A stretch of 64,000 nucleotides of DNA from Austropuccinia psidii (GCA_023105745.1 JALGQZ010000003.1:74932696-74996695); one strand, 5' to 3'. Numbered from the stretch's first letter, positions 10,118-20,703 are shown. A program made the numbers and translations. The notes: a model not told the origin generated them from the letters alone.

Positions 10118-10881
10118 TGTCACAGGGGCTCTTCTAAAATGAAGAGGGCCTGGCACTCAGTGAACAGACTTACTTATGGAGGGCTCAGAAGAAAATACTC
10201 AAATGATAAGAGTAATGGAGTAAGAGGATAAATTCCTAGTCATAAAATAATAAGCATAAAAGATAAGAGAGACAAAACAAAAGCAATAATAAAGAGCCAA
10301 CCACAAATAATCCTGAGTCACTGTTTCAACCTGTTCAGAAAAGAGAAAAGGAATTAATAAGGATATGGCCACCAGGACTCTACTGAACAGGTGAGGGAAG
10401 GCTAAGACTAACTTAATAAGTAATAAAATAATATTCCAAAGTGAGAATAAAATAATATTAAATAATAAATCAACTATTTTAATTAACTGGGGGAAAAACC
10501 CCCAGGTGGGTGAAGAGGGGCTGGTATATGTGAGAAATACCAGCCTTGGAGTTTGAGTGTTGAGATACTTGTCTGTATGCTGGAAGAAGTTGGATGTGGG
10601 ATTGAATCCTGTATTGGTGAATCCAATACAGGTTATACAGTCAATACAGGTATTTGCGCCTGTATTGATTACAGGCCTGTATTTGGTGAATCCTGTATTT
10701 GAGTCTTGCCTGTATGAAACTGTATTGAGGTTTGAAACTGTATTTGGATCTTGCCTGTATGAAAACTGTATTTGGAGAGTCTTGAATGAAACCCCCTTGC
10801 TGATTGGGTTTTGAAGGGTATCCATGATATAATGATTTGCTGATGATGATTGGAAATGCCCCTGCCTCCTTGGCTGTGACA
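10118..10881 (-). repeat. TE-H 3' LTR (LTR family 4 subfamily, 764 bp)
   Basis: Same length as 18855-19618. On the element strand it runs TGTCACAGCC...CCTGTGACA. It contains many CTGTATT/AATACAG motifs (about 10600-10760), a TATA-like CATATACC, and a CTGGGGG/CCCCCAG hairpin. The sense 3' third resembles the TE-G LTR, while the sense 5' part is diverged. Confidence 0.95.
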
Positions 10882-10897
10882 TTATCCCCCTCTTGAA
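10882..10897 (-). promoter_or_regulatory. TE-H polypurine tract
   Basis: On the minus strand CAAGAGGGGGATAA runs directly into the 3' LTR (TGTCACAG). TE-G has the equivalent tract at 21355-21367. This is the expected plus-strand cDNA primer. Confidence 0.8.
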
Positions 10898-11337
10898 AGT
10901 GGTGAGCTCTGAGCACCATAAGTATAGTGAGTCTTGATGAGCTTGCAATCAATCCAAACAGTTCTTTTCCACAATTCCTTAAGATTTTCCCCTTAAAACT
11001 TCTTCTTCAATCAATACTCAAACCAATCTTCATTTAACTATTTGTAGGTATTTTCCCCTTGATTTTGATTCTGAATTTCCTCTGTTTCATTCAAACTGCC
11101 TTCAATCTTCATAAAAATTCCTTTAATCTTGTCTTGAGTGTCTTCATCAACTTTTCTTGAGTCCTCATGGCTTTGAAAGGTGGTTGATTTGAGTTTTTTG
11201 TCCCAAGACCACTTGAAATCATCATAATTTTGAATTTAGAGTGTTGGCATAAGGTGGCCAACATTTGAAATTTTTGGACTAAATGAGTAGTCCTGGCCAA
11301 AATCCCTGAAAATGTGAAAAAATGGGTTTTTGGCCAA
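10898..11337 (-). other. TE-H 3' untranslated region, unique part
   Basis: AT-rich noncoding sequence between the purine tract and the minisatellite. I see no convincing ORF or repeat in it, and the short ORFs present read on into the GCGCAAA array. Confidence 0.5.
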
Positions 11338-11936
11338 TTTGCGCAGAAATGCGCAAAATGCGCAAAAATGCGCAAAATGTGCAAATGCGCAAATATGCCA
11401 TATTTGGCATAATTTGGTGAAAATGATGAAAAAATGGCCTAAAAGTGGGTTTTGGCCATTTTGCGCATTTTTGCGCAAAATGCGCAAATATGCGCAAATG
11501 CGCAAATATGCGCAAATGCGCAAAAATGCGCAAAGTGCGCAAATTTTGCGCAAAATGCGCAAATGCGCAAAGTGCGCAAATTTTGCGCAAAATGCGCAAA
11601 TGCGCAAATATGCCATATGTGGCATAACTGGTGAAAATGATGGAAAAAACTGAATTTTTGTGAGAAAATGGCCTAAAAGTGGGTTTTGGCCATTTTGCGC
11701 ATTTTTGCGCAAAAAGCGCAAATTTTGCGCAAAGTGCGCAAATTTTGCGCAAAGTGCGCAAATTTTGCGCAAAGTGCGCAAATTTTGCGCAAAGTGCGCA
11801 AATGCGCAATTATAATGATTTTGGCCAAAAAGGCCTTTTGAAGGCTTTTGACAAGAAAAGGGCCCTTTTGCGCAAAAATGCGCAAAAGTGCGCAAATGCG
11901 CAAAATGCGCAAAAATGCGCAAAATGCGCAAATCAC
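11338..11936. repeat. GCGCAAA palindromic minisatellite in the TE-H 3' region
   Basis: About 35-40 copies of GCGCAAA/TTTGCGC spaced 7-14 bases apart. They include about five tandem 20-mers built on GCGCAAATTTTGCGCAAAGT (about 11717-11800). Higher-order copies of a block containing TATGCCATAT, GGTGAAAATGATG and GGCCTAAAAGTGGGTTTTGG recur near 11390-11470 and 11605-11700. The core TTTGCGCAAA is self-complementary, so ORFs stay open on both strands. These are artefacts of composition, not genes. Confidence 0.85.
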
Positions 11937-13009
11937 CCAATATGCACAATTAAGCATATTATGATAAGAATTGATGAAAAATGGCTGTTTTGATGTTTTG
12001 AGGTCTGATATGGCCAATTGTGCCAAAGTACATATCTTGATGAAATTGGCCAATTGGGCCATTTTGAAACAGTTTCTTCTATGAACTTGATTTCTTTCTT
12101 GAATATCTTCTTCTTATCCCCTCCTTGATTGGTCAATTGCCATAAACACCTTGCTGATTGGGTTTTGGCTTTCAATTTTGATCTTGAGGAATGAGTTCAA
12201 TGCTGACATTCATATTTGACTCCACTGCCTCTGGTTCCCCGCCTTTTGTGATTTGGAGATGCCTTGGTTATGAAGTTTAAAAAAAAACCTTGAAGAAATT
12301 TTGATGAGGATTATCTGTAGCTGGTCTTTACCATTACTAGTGTTTGCTCTTGATTATTAAATAAATTCACTCCCCAAACAAGATATGGGAGTTATGATTG
12401 CTGCTTTTGAAACAAGGAATGAAAAATAAATCATACAAGTAAAAGAAAGTGAAATAGAAAATAAAAAATAAAAATGAAAAAGAATTGAGAGAAAAAGAGA
12501 GTAAAGAAAGAAATAAGAAATTCCTGAGGGTTGTCCTTCTTGTGGTGAGATTCTTGATTTTGGCCAAAATGTTCTGAAAGATAAAACCAAGAATTTGATG
12601 CTCACAGCGTGGCCAAGGTAATGTTTTATAAGAATTAGACCCCTCAGGGATGCATACCAGGAGATGGAACTTACTTTCATAACTTCCACTCCCCACCAAG
12701 CACCATAATGAAAATTGAAATATGCCATAAGATGAATTTGATAATGAATGTCTTGAAAGATAATTTATGGCATGATTGAAGAAAGAAGAGAAAATAAAAG
12801 AAAAGATTGGGCCAAATCTTGATGAAAGGTCCAAATCTTGAGGGTATTATGTTGTAAGGCCTTCTGAACCTGTCCAAAGAATTGACAAGTGCTCACAAAG
12901 TGGCCAAGGTGATGCTTACAACAAATTTGGGTAGAATACCCCCTTAAAGGTGCATGCCAGGAGAGGAACTTACTTTCATAAACTCCAATCCCCACCAAGC
13001 ACCATAAAA
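11937..13009 (-). other. TE-H 3' untranslated region adjoining pol, with duplicated unit
   Basis: Noncoding. Two copies of the ~120-bp unit shared with TE-G lie at about 12601-12715 and 12893-13008 (minus strand). Homology with TE-G is recognisable from the pol stop to about 12360 and then ends. TE-G's antisense gene has no counterpart here. Confidence 0.65.
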
Positions 13010-16000
13010 TCAAACTCTTGAGGCATTTGGGCCGGGCTTGTCAGGATACAAAGTGTGAAAGTCCTTGACAAGGTCTGGAGAGTTGGTAAGGTTGGAAGCT
13101 GGTTCCCAAGTTGTTCTTTCTGGGTCTTCACTGAATCCTTTCCACTCAACTAAATACCATAATGAACCTCTCTTGAGTTTTAAGTCCAGAACCTGAGCCA
13201 CTTCCCATTCTTCTTGCTCTTCCACTATTACTGGAGGTGGTGGTAATTGGTGTCGATTTGGGATAGTTGATTGCTTCACTGGTTCTAACAAGGACACATG
13301 GAAAACAGGGTGAACTGACTTCCATTGTTGAGGCAACTTGAGGTGATATTCATGGCTGCCAATCTTCTTCAGAACTTCAAAAGGTCCCAACCATCTTTCT
13401 GAGAGCTTCTTGGTGGGTCTTGTTGTCTTGATGTTCTTGGAGGCTAGCCATACTTTGTCCCCAGGTTGGAAATCAGGTGGAATTGCTCTATTTCTATCTG
13501 CATACTTCTTGAATCTTCTTATTGCTGACTCTAATTCTTCTTTGACAACTTGCTGTACTGATTGGAGTTTTGTTGATAACTTTCCAGCAGGTGAATCTTG
13601 AGAAACATGGATTGAGTCAAAGCTGGGATTTCTTCCATAAATGGTGAAAAAAGGTGATTGCTTTGTGGATGAATGTTCTGCATTATTATAGGCAAATTCA
13701 GCCAGAGGGAGCCAGGTGTGCCAGTCATCTTGATGGTAACTGACATACATCCGAAGATACTGTTCTAGAATCTGATTTACCCTCTCTGTCTGTCCATCTG
13801 TTTCAGGGTGAAATGCAGTTGAAAGATCTCTTGATATCTTGAGCTGCTGACATAATTGGGTCCAGAATGATGAAACAAATAATGAACCTCTATCACTAAC
13901 AATACTGATTGGAAGACCATGTTTGGAAAAGACATGATTAATGAATATTTGAGCTAAGTCCAGTGCAGTGATTGTTGAATAAGTTGGAATAAATATTGCC
14001 ATTTTTGAAAATCTGTCTACAACTACTAAAATTGAATCAAAGCTGCTTGACAAGGGCAATTGAGTGATAAAGTCCATTGATAAAGAATTCCAAGGACCAG
14101 ATGGAATTTGAAGAGGCTTGAGTAAGCCAAACTTCTTATGGTGGATGTTCTTGTTTCTTGAACATTGCTGACATGAGGACACATAGTCCTTGATGATTTG
14201 ATTCATGCCAGCCCAATGAAAATCCCTCTTGATGAGCTTGAGGGTCTTCTCCTGGCCAGGATGGCCAGCCAATGGTGAATCATGACGCCTTTGAAGAATG
14301 TCCAATTGAACTTCATGATTGCTTGGAATAACTACTCTATCTTTGAACAATAATAATTTTGCTTGAGGTTCAAGAGAATAGTCTGGGACTGATTCTCCTC
14401 TTGCTAATTTCTTGAGGATCTCCTTATAGTCTTTGTCTTGCCATACTTGTCTTTGAATCTGATCAACTAAATCTGAAAACATTTCAACTTTTATGGAAAA
14501 GAATCTTGACTCTTGAATTTCATTTTGCTTGAGAACTTGATGAAAGTTTTGAGGATTCTTGCTGATGAAATCCACCCCCCTCTCTGGGTACACGTCGTCC
14601 CGACGTGACAAGGCATCTGGTAAAGTGGCCAGCCTGCCTGGGCGGTAAGTGATAACAAAGTGAAATTCAGACAAAAATTTGGCCCAACGGGCTTGACGAC
14701 GAGTAAGGACTTTAGAGGACATAAAATATTGGAGAGAACAATGGTCTGTCAAGACCTCAAAGGAATCAGAAAGAGAAAGGAGAAAGGCTCTCCAGCGCTT
14801 GAGAGCCCAAACTATGCCAAGGAGTTCCTTGTCATGAATTTCATAGTTGAGTTCAGCTGGTAAGAGCTTGCGACTATCAAATGCAATGGGATGCTTTCCT
14901 GAGTCATTCACCTGACTCAGTACAGCACCCAAGGCATAATCAGAGGCATCAGTCTCTACAATAGTTGGAAGAGAAGGATTAAAGTGAGAGAGGATAGGAG
15001 CAGTGGTGAAAGCTTCTTTGAGTATCTGAAACTGACTAAGAGCTTCCTCATTGAAGATAAAGGGAGAATCTTTTTTAAGGAGGGAAGTGAGAGCAGAGAT
15101 TTTTTTGGAATAACTTTTAATGAAACGACGATAAAAGTTGGCAAAGCCAAGGAAGGATTGAAGGGCCTTGATGTTCTTGGGCTGAGGCCAATTGAGGATT
15201 TGTTGAACCTTTGAAGAATCCATCTTGAGGCCATCACTTGAAACAACATAGCCCAAGTATTCCACACTTGAGGCATGGAATACACACTTGGAGGCTTTAG
15301 CAAACAAATTATTGTCTCTCAGTCTTTGGAGAACAGAGGCCACATGTTTAACATGTTCATCCAAAGAGCTAGAGAAGACCATAATATCATCTAAGTACAC
15401 TACAACAAAAATATCCAAATAATCTGCAAATATATCATTCACAAGATTTTGGAATGAAGCTGGAGCATTGGTTAAGCCAAATGGCATAACCAAATACTCA
15501 TAACTGCCATATTTGGTTCTAAAGGCAGTTAAATGCTCATCCCCCTCTTTAATTCTCAGGAGATTATAAACACCACGCAGATCTATCTTGGAGAAGATAG
15601 TAGCACCGTTAAAGACGGTAAGAAGCTGATTCATTGGAGGAACAGGATACCTGTTCTTCCTAGTGACAGCATTAAGTTTGCGGTAGTCAAAAAACAAACG
15701 GAGACCACCATCCTTTTTCTTAACAAAAAGGACAGGTGCCCCTGTTGAGGAGGAGCTTGGTCTTATGAAACCTTTCTCTACATTCTCTGAAATGTAGGCC
15801 CGTAGTGTTTCTGACTCATTCTTTGATAGAGAGTAGATAACACCAACTGGAGGTAGAAGACCCTCCAGTTCGATATGATGATCACAGGCACGGTGTGGAG
15901 GAAGTTTCTCTGCTTTCACTTTGGAGAATACATCCAAATATTTGTGATAAACAGGAGGGACTACCTTCAGCACAGTTTCAATCTCTTCTGGCTCTTCCTC

Positions 16001-16731
16001 CTCATCCCACTGCTCCTCCAGGGAGGCATGAAAAGATAAAGGAGGAAGGTCCATATCCCCTTGAAAGAGATGAAGTGAAGATATAGCAACATCTTCTCCA
16101 ACATCTTTTATCTCTTTGAAGACTTCATCTCTTAATGGAAGTAATGACTGAGAGGGAAAAATGGAAGGGATATGGACAGAAGGAGGAAGGGAAGGTGTCT
16201 TAAGTTCACCAACCAGAGCAACACTGTTGACAGCAGTGGATAAGTCATTACTAGTAGAAGAAATAATGCCACTAGAATCCTTATGACTAGAATCATAGGT
16301 GATCAATCCATTTTTCCAATCAATAATGGGATTAAAATGGTAAAGAAAATCATAGCCCAATATTAGGTCTTCTCCCTTGGGTGAATCTATGATAAAGAAA
16401 TCCCATTCAAAGCTTGGGAAGGAAGGTAAATCAACAACCCACTTGGTATAATGAGTGATGAACAGGGAAGTGGATTCACTGGAATCCAGAATGAAAAGAG
16501 GAATCTTTTCAGGGAGCTCTGACATGGTCAATGAGTACTTGAGAACAAAATTCTTTGCAATAAAAGAGTTTGTAGCACCAGAATCAATGAGAATACTATA
16601 AAAAATATCAGAGATTGAAGAAAAAATAAGAAATTTTAAAGATTTCTTGACACTAGTATTCAGAGTGCACAATTGTGCTCTTGAAGGAAATAAGTGAGAA
16701 CCATTGAACACATCATGATTCCCACTCAGGC
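13010..16731 (-). CDS. pol: TE-H Pol: protease, RT, RNase H, integrase, chromodomain
   Basis: Intact frame, 1,233 residues counted from a GTG at 16711. The first codon after the predicted frameshift is at 16731-16729. Motifs numbered from the GTG: protease D43-S-G; RT D377 and Y439-L-D-D; RNase H D588, E629, D656, D699; integrase H810/H817/C847/C850 and catalytic D880, D940, E976 with 35 residues between the last two. The chromodomain is at about 1167-1222 (WYLVEWKGF, TTWEP), which in related elements tethers integrase to modified histones. RT reads RLFFDYRKLN where TE-G has RLCVDYRKLN. There is no ATG near the start, consistent with expression as Gag-Pol by frameshifting. Confidence 0.96.
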
Positions 16732-16738
16732 TTTTCCC
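16694..16738 (-). promoter_or_regulatory. -1 programmed frameshift signal at the gag/pol junction of TE-H
   Basis: GGGAAAA at 16738-16732 is in gag phase G-GGA-AAA. A 6-base spacer containing the gag stop follows, then stem GTGGGAA (16725-16719) with TTCTCAC (16700-16694) around an 18-base loop. The arrangement matches 5100-5144 of TE-G base for base in spacing. Confidence 0.8.
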
Positions 16739-18084
16739 TGCTTGCTAGGGAAGCCTTTTGATGACCCTTGCCTATTCTCAGGCCTCTTGAAGCATTTTTC
16801 AAATGGGTGTTTACCACCACAATAATTGCACAAGCCTTCTTTAATCCTCCTCTCCTTTTCAGAACCGATTAATTTATTGTCCTTATTGAGGAGAGCAGCA
16901 TGAGGCTTGTCTTTGGACACTTGAAAATTCTTCCCCTTCTTATTCTTCTTGTGATAAGGCTTCTTTGATGATGAACTTTGAGGAGGCTTGGAGAAATTGG
17001 ATCCAATGATTGGAGGCTTCTTCTCTTGATGACTGCCCTTTTCCTTTTGCCTCTCATGATATCTTGTGTCTAATTCTAAAGTGACATCCATAAGTTCTTG
17101 AAGAGTGTCAAAAGTTCCAGGGTGAGAAGCCAATTGGTCCAACAATCTTGATGCCAAGTCTCTTCTATACACATGAATGTAAGCTCTTTCCCCCCAATCT
17201 CCAATTCTTGACATTAAGCTTCTGAAATCTGCTATGTACAAGGAAACATGACCACTTTCCTTCATCCTCAAATTGTCCAACTCTTGTTCAGCTTTCCTGA
17301 CTTCATTGGGGTCACCAAACAGAGTGAATAATTGAGATTCAAATAATGGCCAATTATTGAGGAGGTAGGAAGGGTCTTCATTGGAAATATTTGAGAGGTA
17401 AGGTTCAATCCATTTGCCAGCTCTACCAGTAAGAAAAGAAGTTGAGTACAAAACCTTCTTCCTGTCAGAGAAGAAGTTTGCTGGATCATTATGGAAAATC
17501 AGTTGACAGGATTGGATAAATCCTCTCAACTTATGAGCTTGAGTACCATCAAAAGAATCAGGTGCCTTCATTGATGGAGTCTTGAATGCAGGGACTTTTG
17601 AAGTGTCCCTTGGGGCAACTGCTTGAGTGAGTTGTCCCATGAACTGAGTCATTTGCTCCATCATCTTGAGGAGACTTGGTTCAGTTTGAGAGACAGGAGG
17701 TAGACTAGAAAGGGCTAGATTAGAACCCTGAGGCACCTCTGGAGCATTTGCCAAGGCATCTGCCACTTCAGTCTCCCCAGAGTCATCCTCTTCCACAGAC
17801 TCTTCCCCCTCCTCATCTTCAACTTCCCCTAATCTTGCTCTTGCACCTTCAGACATGCCAGGGTAGCCACCCAAAAGTCCAGAGAAGGATCTTGATCTTC
17901 TAGATTTCATTCCACCTCTTCTTGAGGGTGCTGCTCCTTCCATTGGTGGTCCTCTGTCCAAATTTGCACTCAGTTGATGAACTGATGGTGTGCGGTCAAG
18001 AGGAGCCCTTGCTGTAGGAGTGAGAACAGCTGGAATCTTCTGGGATCTAGTATGCTTGGCTGGGGGACTATGCTGAACTGGCAT
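16726..18084 (-). CDS. gag: TE-H Gag (capsid/nucleocapsid)
   Basis: 452 residues from the ATG at 18084. The frame is open 34 codons further upstream to 18186, but the MPVQHSPPAK start is the one shared with TE-G. It has a basic Ser-rich N-terminus, an acidic run (EDEEGEESVEEDDSGE), a Gag core (IQSCQLIFHNDP, WIEPYLSNIS, LYIADFRSLMSRIGDW) and a Lys-rich linker. A complete C-X2-C-X3-H-X4-C knuckle (CNYCGGKHPFEKC) follows, one residue shorter than the classical CX2CX4HX4C. The C-terminus ends inside the frameshift signal. Confidence 0.96.
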   Translation of the reverse strand: MPVQHSPPAKHTRSQKIPAVLTPTARAPLDRTPSVHQLSANLDRGPPMEGAAPSRRGGMKSRRSRSFSGLLGGYPGMSEGARARLGEVEDEEGEESVEEDDSGETEVADALANAPEVPQGSNLALSSLPPVSQTEPSLLKMMEQMTQFMGQLTQAVAPRDTSKVPAFKTPSMKAPDSFDGTQAHKLRGFIQSCQLIFHNDPANFFSDRKKVLYSTSFLTGRAGKWIEPYLSNISNEDPSYLLNNWPLFESQLFTLFGDPNEVRKAEQELDNLRMKESGHVSLYIADFRSLMSRIGDWGERAYIHVYRRDLASRLLDQLASHPGTFDTLQELMDVTLELDTRYHERQKEKGSHQEKKPPIIGSNFSKPPQSSSSKKPYHKKNKKGKNFQVSKDKPHAALLNKDNKLIGSEKERRIKEGLCNYCGGKHPFEKCFKRPENRQGSSKGFPSKQGKA

Positions 18085-18839
18085 TATGAAAGAAGAATGA
18101 ATAAAAACTTGATGATACTTTGAATAAAATAAGGCTTGACCAAAACAATCAAATGAGAATCTTGATGAACTTGAGAAATCAATCAATAGTCTTGAAGTGA
18201 ATCAATATGAATAAATCTTGAAGAGTGAAGATGACAAAGTCAAATTCTTATGAATAATCAATTTCAATCAATAAGTCAAATCAAGTCAATCAAAATCAAA
18301 TCAATTAAGTCTTGAGGAATTCAATCAATATCTTCAAAAATCAATTCAATTTTCTTGAGGAATCAAATTCAAATCAATCAATTAAATCAAATCTTGAGGA
18401 TAAATCAGGTATCTTGAAGAATCAAATCAAGTCAATCAAATCAAATCAAATCAATCAGGTCAATTCAAAATCTTGAGGTGAAATCAATGTCTTGAACAAT
18501 CAATCAATCAATCAATAATCTTGAGAAATTTCAATCAAAACCACTGAATACCCCAAATCAAATAACCCTGAATGATGAATCAATTAACCCAACTAATTCC
18601 AAGCAATAAAACCTGAATAAACCTGAATTCAAACAAAAGAGAAATGAAGATGATAGAGAATAAAGTGAATTGGTCAGCAGAATAGAGAAATTAGAAAGAA
18701 TAAATTTTCATGAGAATGAAATGAGAGAGATGAAAATTGATGAAAATCATAAAATCATTAAAGTTCATAATCATTAAAAGATCATAATAGAAGAATGAGA
18801 GAAATGAATAAAATGAATGAAAGGAAAGAAGCAATTATG
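18085..18839 (-). other. TE-H untranslated leader, TTGATTGA-rich
   Basis: AT-rich leader between primer site and gag, with many TCAATCAA units on the plus strand (TTGATTGA in sense) and interspersed TCTTGAGG/CCTCAAGA. It is similar in composition to 3081-3750. I see no coding sequence apart from the in-frame extension upstream of the gag ATG. Confidence 0.7.
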
Positions 18840-18853
18840 AGTTAATTAAAATA
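18840..18853 (-). promoter_or_regulatory. TE-H primer-binding site (self-priming type)
   Basis: In sense TATTTTAATTAACT, one base after the 5' LTR, with no TGG. It pairs exactly with AGTTAATTAAAATA at 19225-19212 in the LTR. Relative to TE-G it differs at two positions, and the LTR partner carries the complementary changes. Confidence 0.78.
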
Positions 18854-18854
18854 A

Positions 18855-19618
18855 TTTCACAGGGGCTCTTCTAAAATGAAGAGGGCCTGGCACTCAGTGA
18901 ACAGACTTACTTATGGAGGGCTCAGAAGAAAATACTCAAATGATAAGAGTAATGGAGTAAGAGGACAAATTCCTAGTCATAAAATAATAAGCATAAAAGA
19001 TAAGAGAGACAAAACAAAAGCAATAATAAAGAGCCAACCACAAATAATCCTGAGTCACTGTTTCAACCTGTTCAGAAAAGAGAAAAGGAATTAATAAGGA
19101 TATGGCCACCAGGACTCTACTGAACAGGTGAGGGAAGGCTAAGACTAACTTAATAAGTAATAAAATAATATTCCAAAGTGAGAATAAAATAATATTAAAT
19201 AATAAATCAACTATTTTAATTAACTGGGGGAAAAACCCCCAGGTGGGTGAAGAGGGGCTGGTATATGTGAGAAATACCAGCCTTGGAGTTTGAGTGTTGA
19301 GATACTTGTCTGTATGCTGGAAGAAGTTGGATGTGGGATTGAATCCTGTATTGGTGAATCCAATACAGGTTATACAGTCAATACAGGTATTTGCGCCTGT
19401 ATTGATTACAGGCCTGTATTTGGTGAATCCTGTATTTGAGTCTTGCCTGTATGAAACTGTATTGAGGTTTGAAACTGTATTTGGATCTTGCCTGTATGAA
19501 AACTGTATTTGGAGAGTCTTGAATGAAACCCCCTTGCTGATTGGGTTTTGAAGGGTATCCATGATATAATGATTTGCTGATGATGATTGGAAATGCCCCT
19601 GCCTCCTTGGCTGTGACA
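18855..19618 (-). repeat. TE-H 5' LTR (764 bp)
   Basis: Copy of 10118-10881. Two differences are seen: one near 18966, and one at 18856 that changes the sense 3' terminus from CA to AA. The putative RNA 5' end is AGTTAATTAAAATA (19225-19212), preceded in sense by the CTGGGGG/CCCCCAG hairpin (19224-19242). Confidence 0.95.
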
Positions 19619-19905
19619 GAATCTGGTGTTGGCAAGAGGTTGAGAGGAGGAATTGCTGGATTGATGGCCACTTGAATGGGGAATAACTTGAACTTCTTCA
19701 CCATCCAACTCATCACTTCCTTCAGCATCTGGATCTGATGGGGAATCAACAATTCTTCTTAGCTTCTTCACTACTTTCACCACTCCATCAGCATTGGTCC
19801 TTGAAATTGGAATTTCTGAGCTGTAGTGGATGGGCCTACCACCAATTGGAATGGACCCTCCAACATTAGTCCATCTGGCCACATCCCTCTGCCTGGAACC
19901 AGTCA
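19619..19905 (-). pseudogene. Antisense accessory gene of TE-G: 5' part of exon 2
   Basis: It begins directly after the intron acceptor (AG at 19907-19906) and is cut at 19619 by TE-H, continuing at 10112. It reads TGSRQRDVARWTNVGGSIP and GGRPIHYSSEIPISRTN, then a basic/acidic stretch (KVVKKLRRIVDSPSDPDAEG). Exon 1 contributes the first base of the junction codon, and the phase fits exactly. The three segments 20409-19956, 19905-19619 and 10112-9609 sum to 1,245 bases, or 414 codons plus stop. Confidence 0.75.
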
Positions 19906-19955
19906 CTACATCAAGATATCAGCACCAATTCAATCAAAATATGCAAAGCACTCAC
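19906..19955 (-). other. 50-nt GT-AG intron of the antisense gene
   Basis: Donor GTGAGT at 19955-19950 and acceptor AG at 19907-19906, with a CTGAT branch-site-like motif about 15-20 bases before the acceptor. Unspliced, the exon 1 frame does not join the exon 2 frame; splicing joins them in phase 1. Length and signals are typical of fungal introns. This is a prediction from sequence only. Confidence 0.72.
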
Positions 19956-20409
19956 ATTGAGAAAATCCAGAAGTTGAATCAGGGGTAGGCTCCTCAAGAA
20001 TGGGGAATTCCTGCCCATAAGGCCCATCCTTCCTACTCCACAAGTGTCTCTTGACCCGGGACAAAGTTGATCCGGTAAGGAGGCATGGCTTCTTCCCAAT
20101 AAAGCAGAAACAGCATTTTGACGATCGAGGATTGTAATGTTGAAAGCAATCCTTACCCCTGGCCAAACACTCAGTACAGGCAGGATCAAGGACTTCAACT
20201 GCTCTGAACCCATCATATGTTTGGGAGGGGTCAAAATGGCCAGAAGACGCCATAGAAGGAGAAGACAATCGACTGAAGACGCCAGAACCATGAAGAATAG
20301 ACGGTGGCGGTGCAGAAGGGGAAGATTCAGTGAGCTCAGTCAGTTTGGAACTCATAACTGAAGAATATGCAAGCAGAAGATTCAAGACGTCAGAATCAAT
20401 CCACTCCAT
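19956..20409 (-). pseudogene. Antisense accessory gene of TE-G: exon 1, Zn(II)2Cys6-like cluster
   Basis: It starts at the first ATG of the frame (20409, MEWIDSDVLNLLLAY); the frame is open without ATG to about 20472. After a Ser/Pro-rich stretch come DPSQTYDGFRAVEVLDPAC and the cysteines. Their spacing is C-X2-C-X6-C-X10-C-X2-C-X6-C (CTEC, ARGKDC, KCCFC, GKKPC), within the fungal GAL4-type Zn(II)2Cys6 consensus (C-X2-C-X6-C-X5-12-C-X2-C-X6-8-C). That family binds DNA, usually at CGG triplets. The basic residues usual between cysteines 2 and 3 are weak here, so a non-DNA-binding zinc domain is possible. The exon ends at a GTGAGT donor (19955). Confidence 0.75.
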
Positions 20410-20703
20410 ATCAAGAAAAAAGGAACTTGACTCAAGGAAATGGGGCCATAACTCAATTATGCCCCCCCTCAAAGCCTCTAAGGTGAAGGTTCATACCCCT
20501 TTGGCGCTGAACTCATCACCCAGGGCCTCCCCTGCAACTTTGGGGAGGCCAGGATCTTGATGGTCCTGGACCCCATCAATGGGTCCAGGCCATGTAGGGT
20601 AAAAAATGGGTAAGGGCCATTTCTGGACCCCTTGGTCACCCTGGGTCCCCAGCAAATTTGGGCCCAGGGGCTCCATTTTGGTCCTGGGGGCCTCCAATAG
20701 CCC
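20410..20703. other. Upstream region of the antisense gene, TE-G
   Basis: No convincing gene. It is richer in G+C than the surroundings, with repeated GGGTCC/GGACCC and GGGGCC words. Expected to be promoter or 5' UTR for the antisense gene, by position only. Confidence 0.45.

Larger units (their letters stand above)
10118..19618 (-). mobile_element. TE-H: young, apparently intact Ty3/Gypsy chromodomain element
   Basis: Minus-sense element with 764-bp LTRs at 10118-10881 (3') and 18855-19618 (5'). TSD GAATC lies at 10113-10117 and 19619-19623. It carries intact gag and pol, a purine tract, the same self-priming arrangement as TE-G, and a GCGCAAA minisatellite in place of TE-G's antisense gene. 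The LTRs differ at only two positions by eye. It landed in exon 2 of the TE-G antisense gene and is the innermost element of the left branch. Confidence 0.96.

Noticed and set aside
11236..12062. Several long ORFs on both strands of the TE-H 3' region, rich in FAH/CAK repeats
   Set aside because: They are translations of the GCGCAAA minisatellite, which has no stop codons in most frames.
20330..20560. Plus-strand ORF opposite the antisense gene start
   Set aside because: Shadow of the antisense frame and its upstream GC-rich region; no domain or conserved motif.
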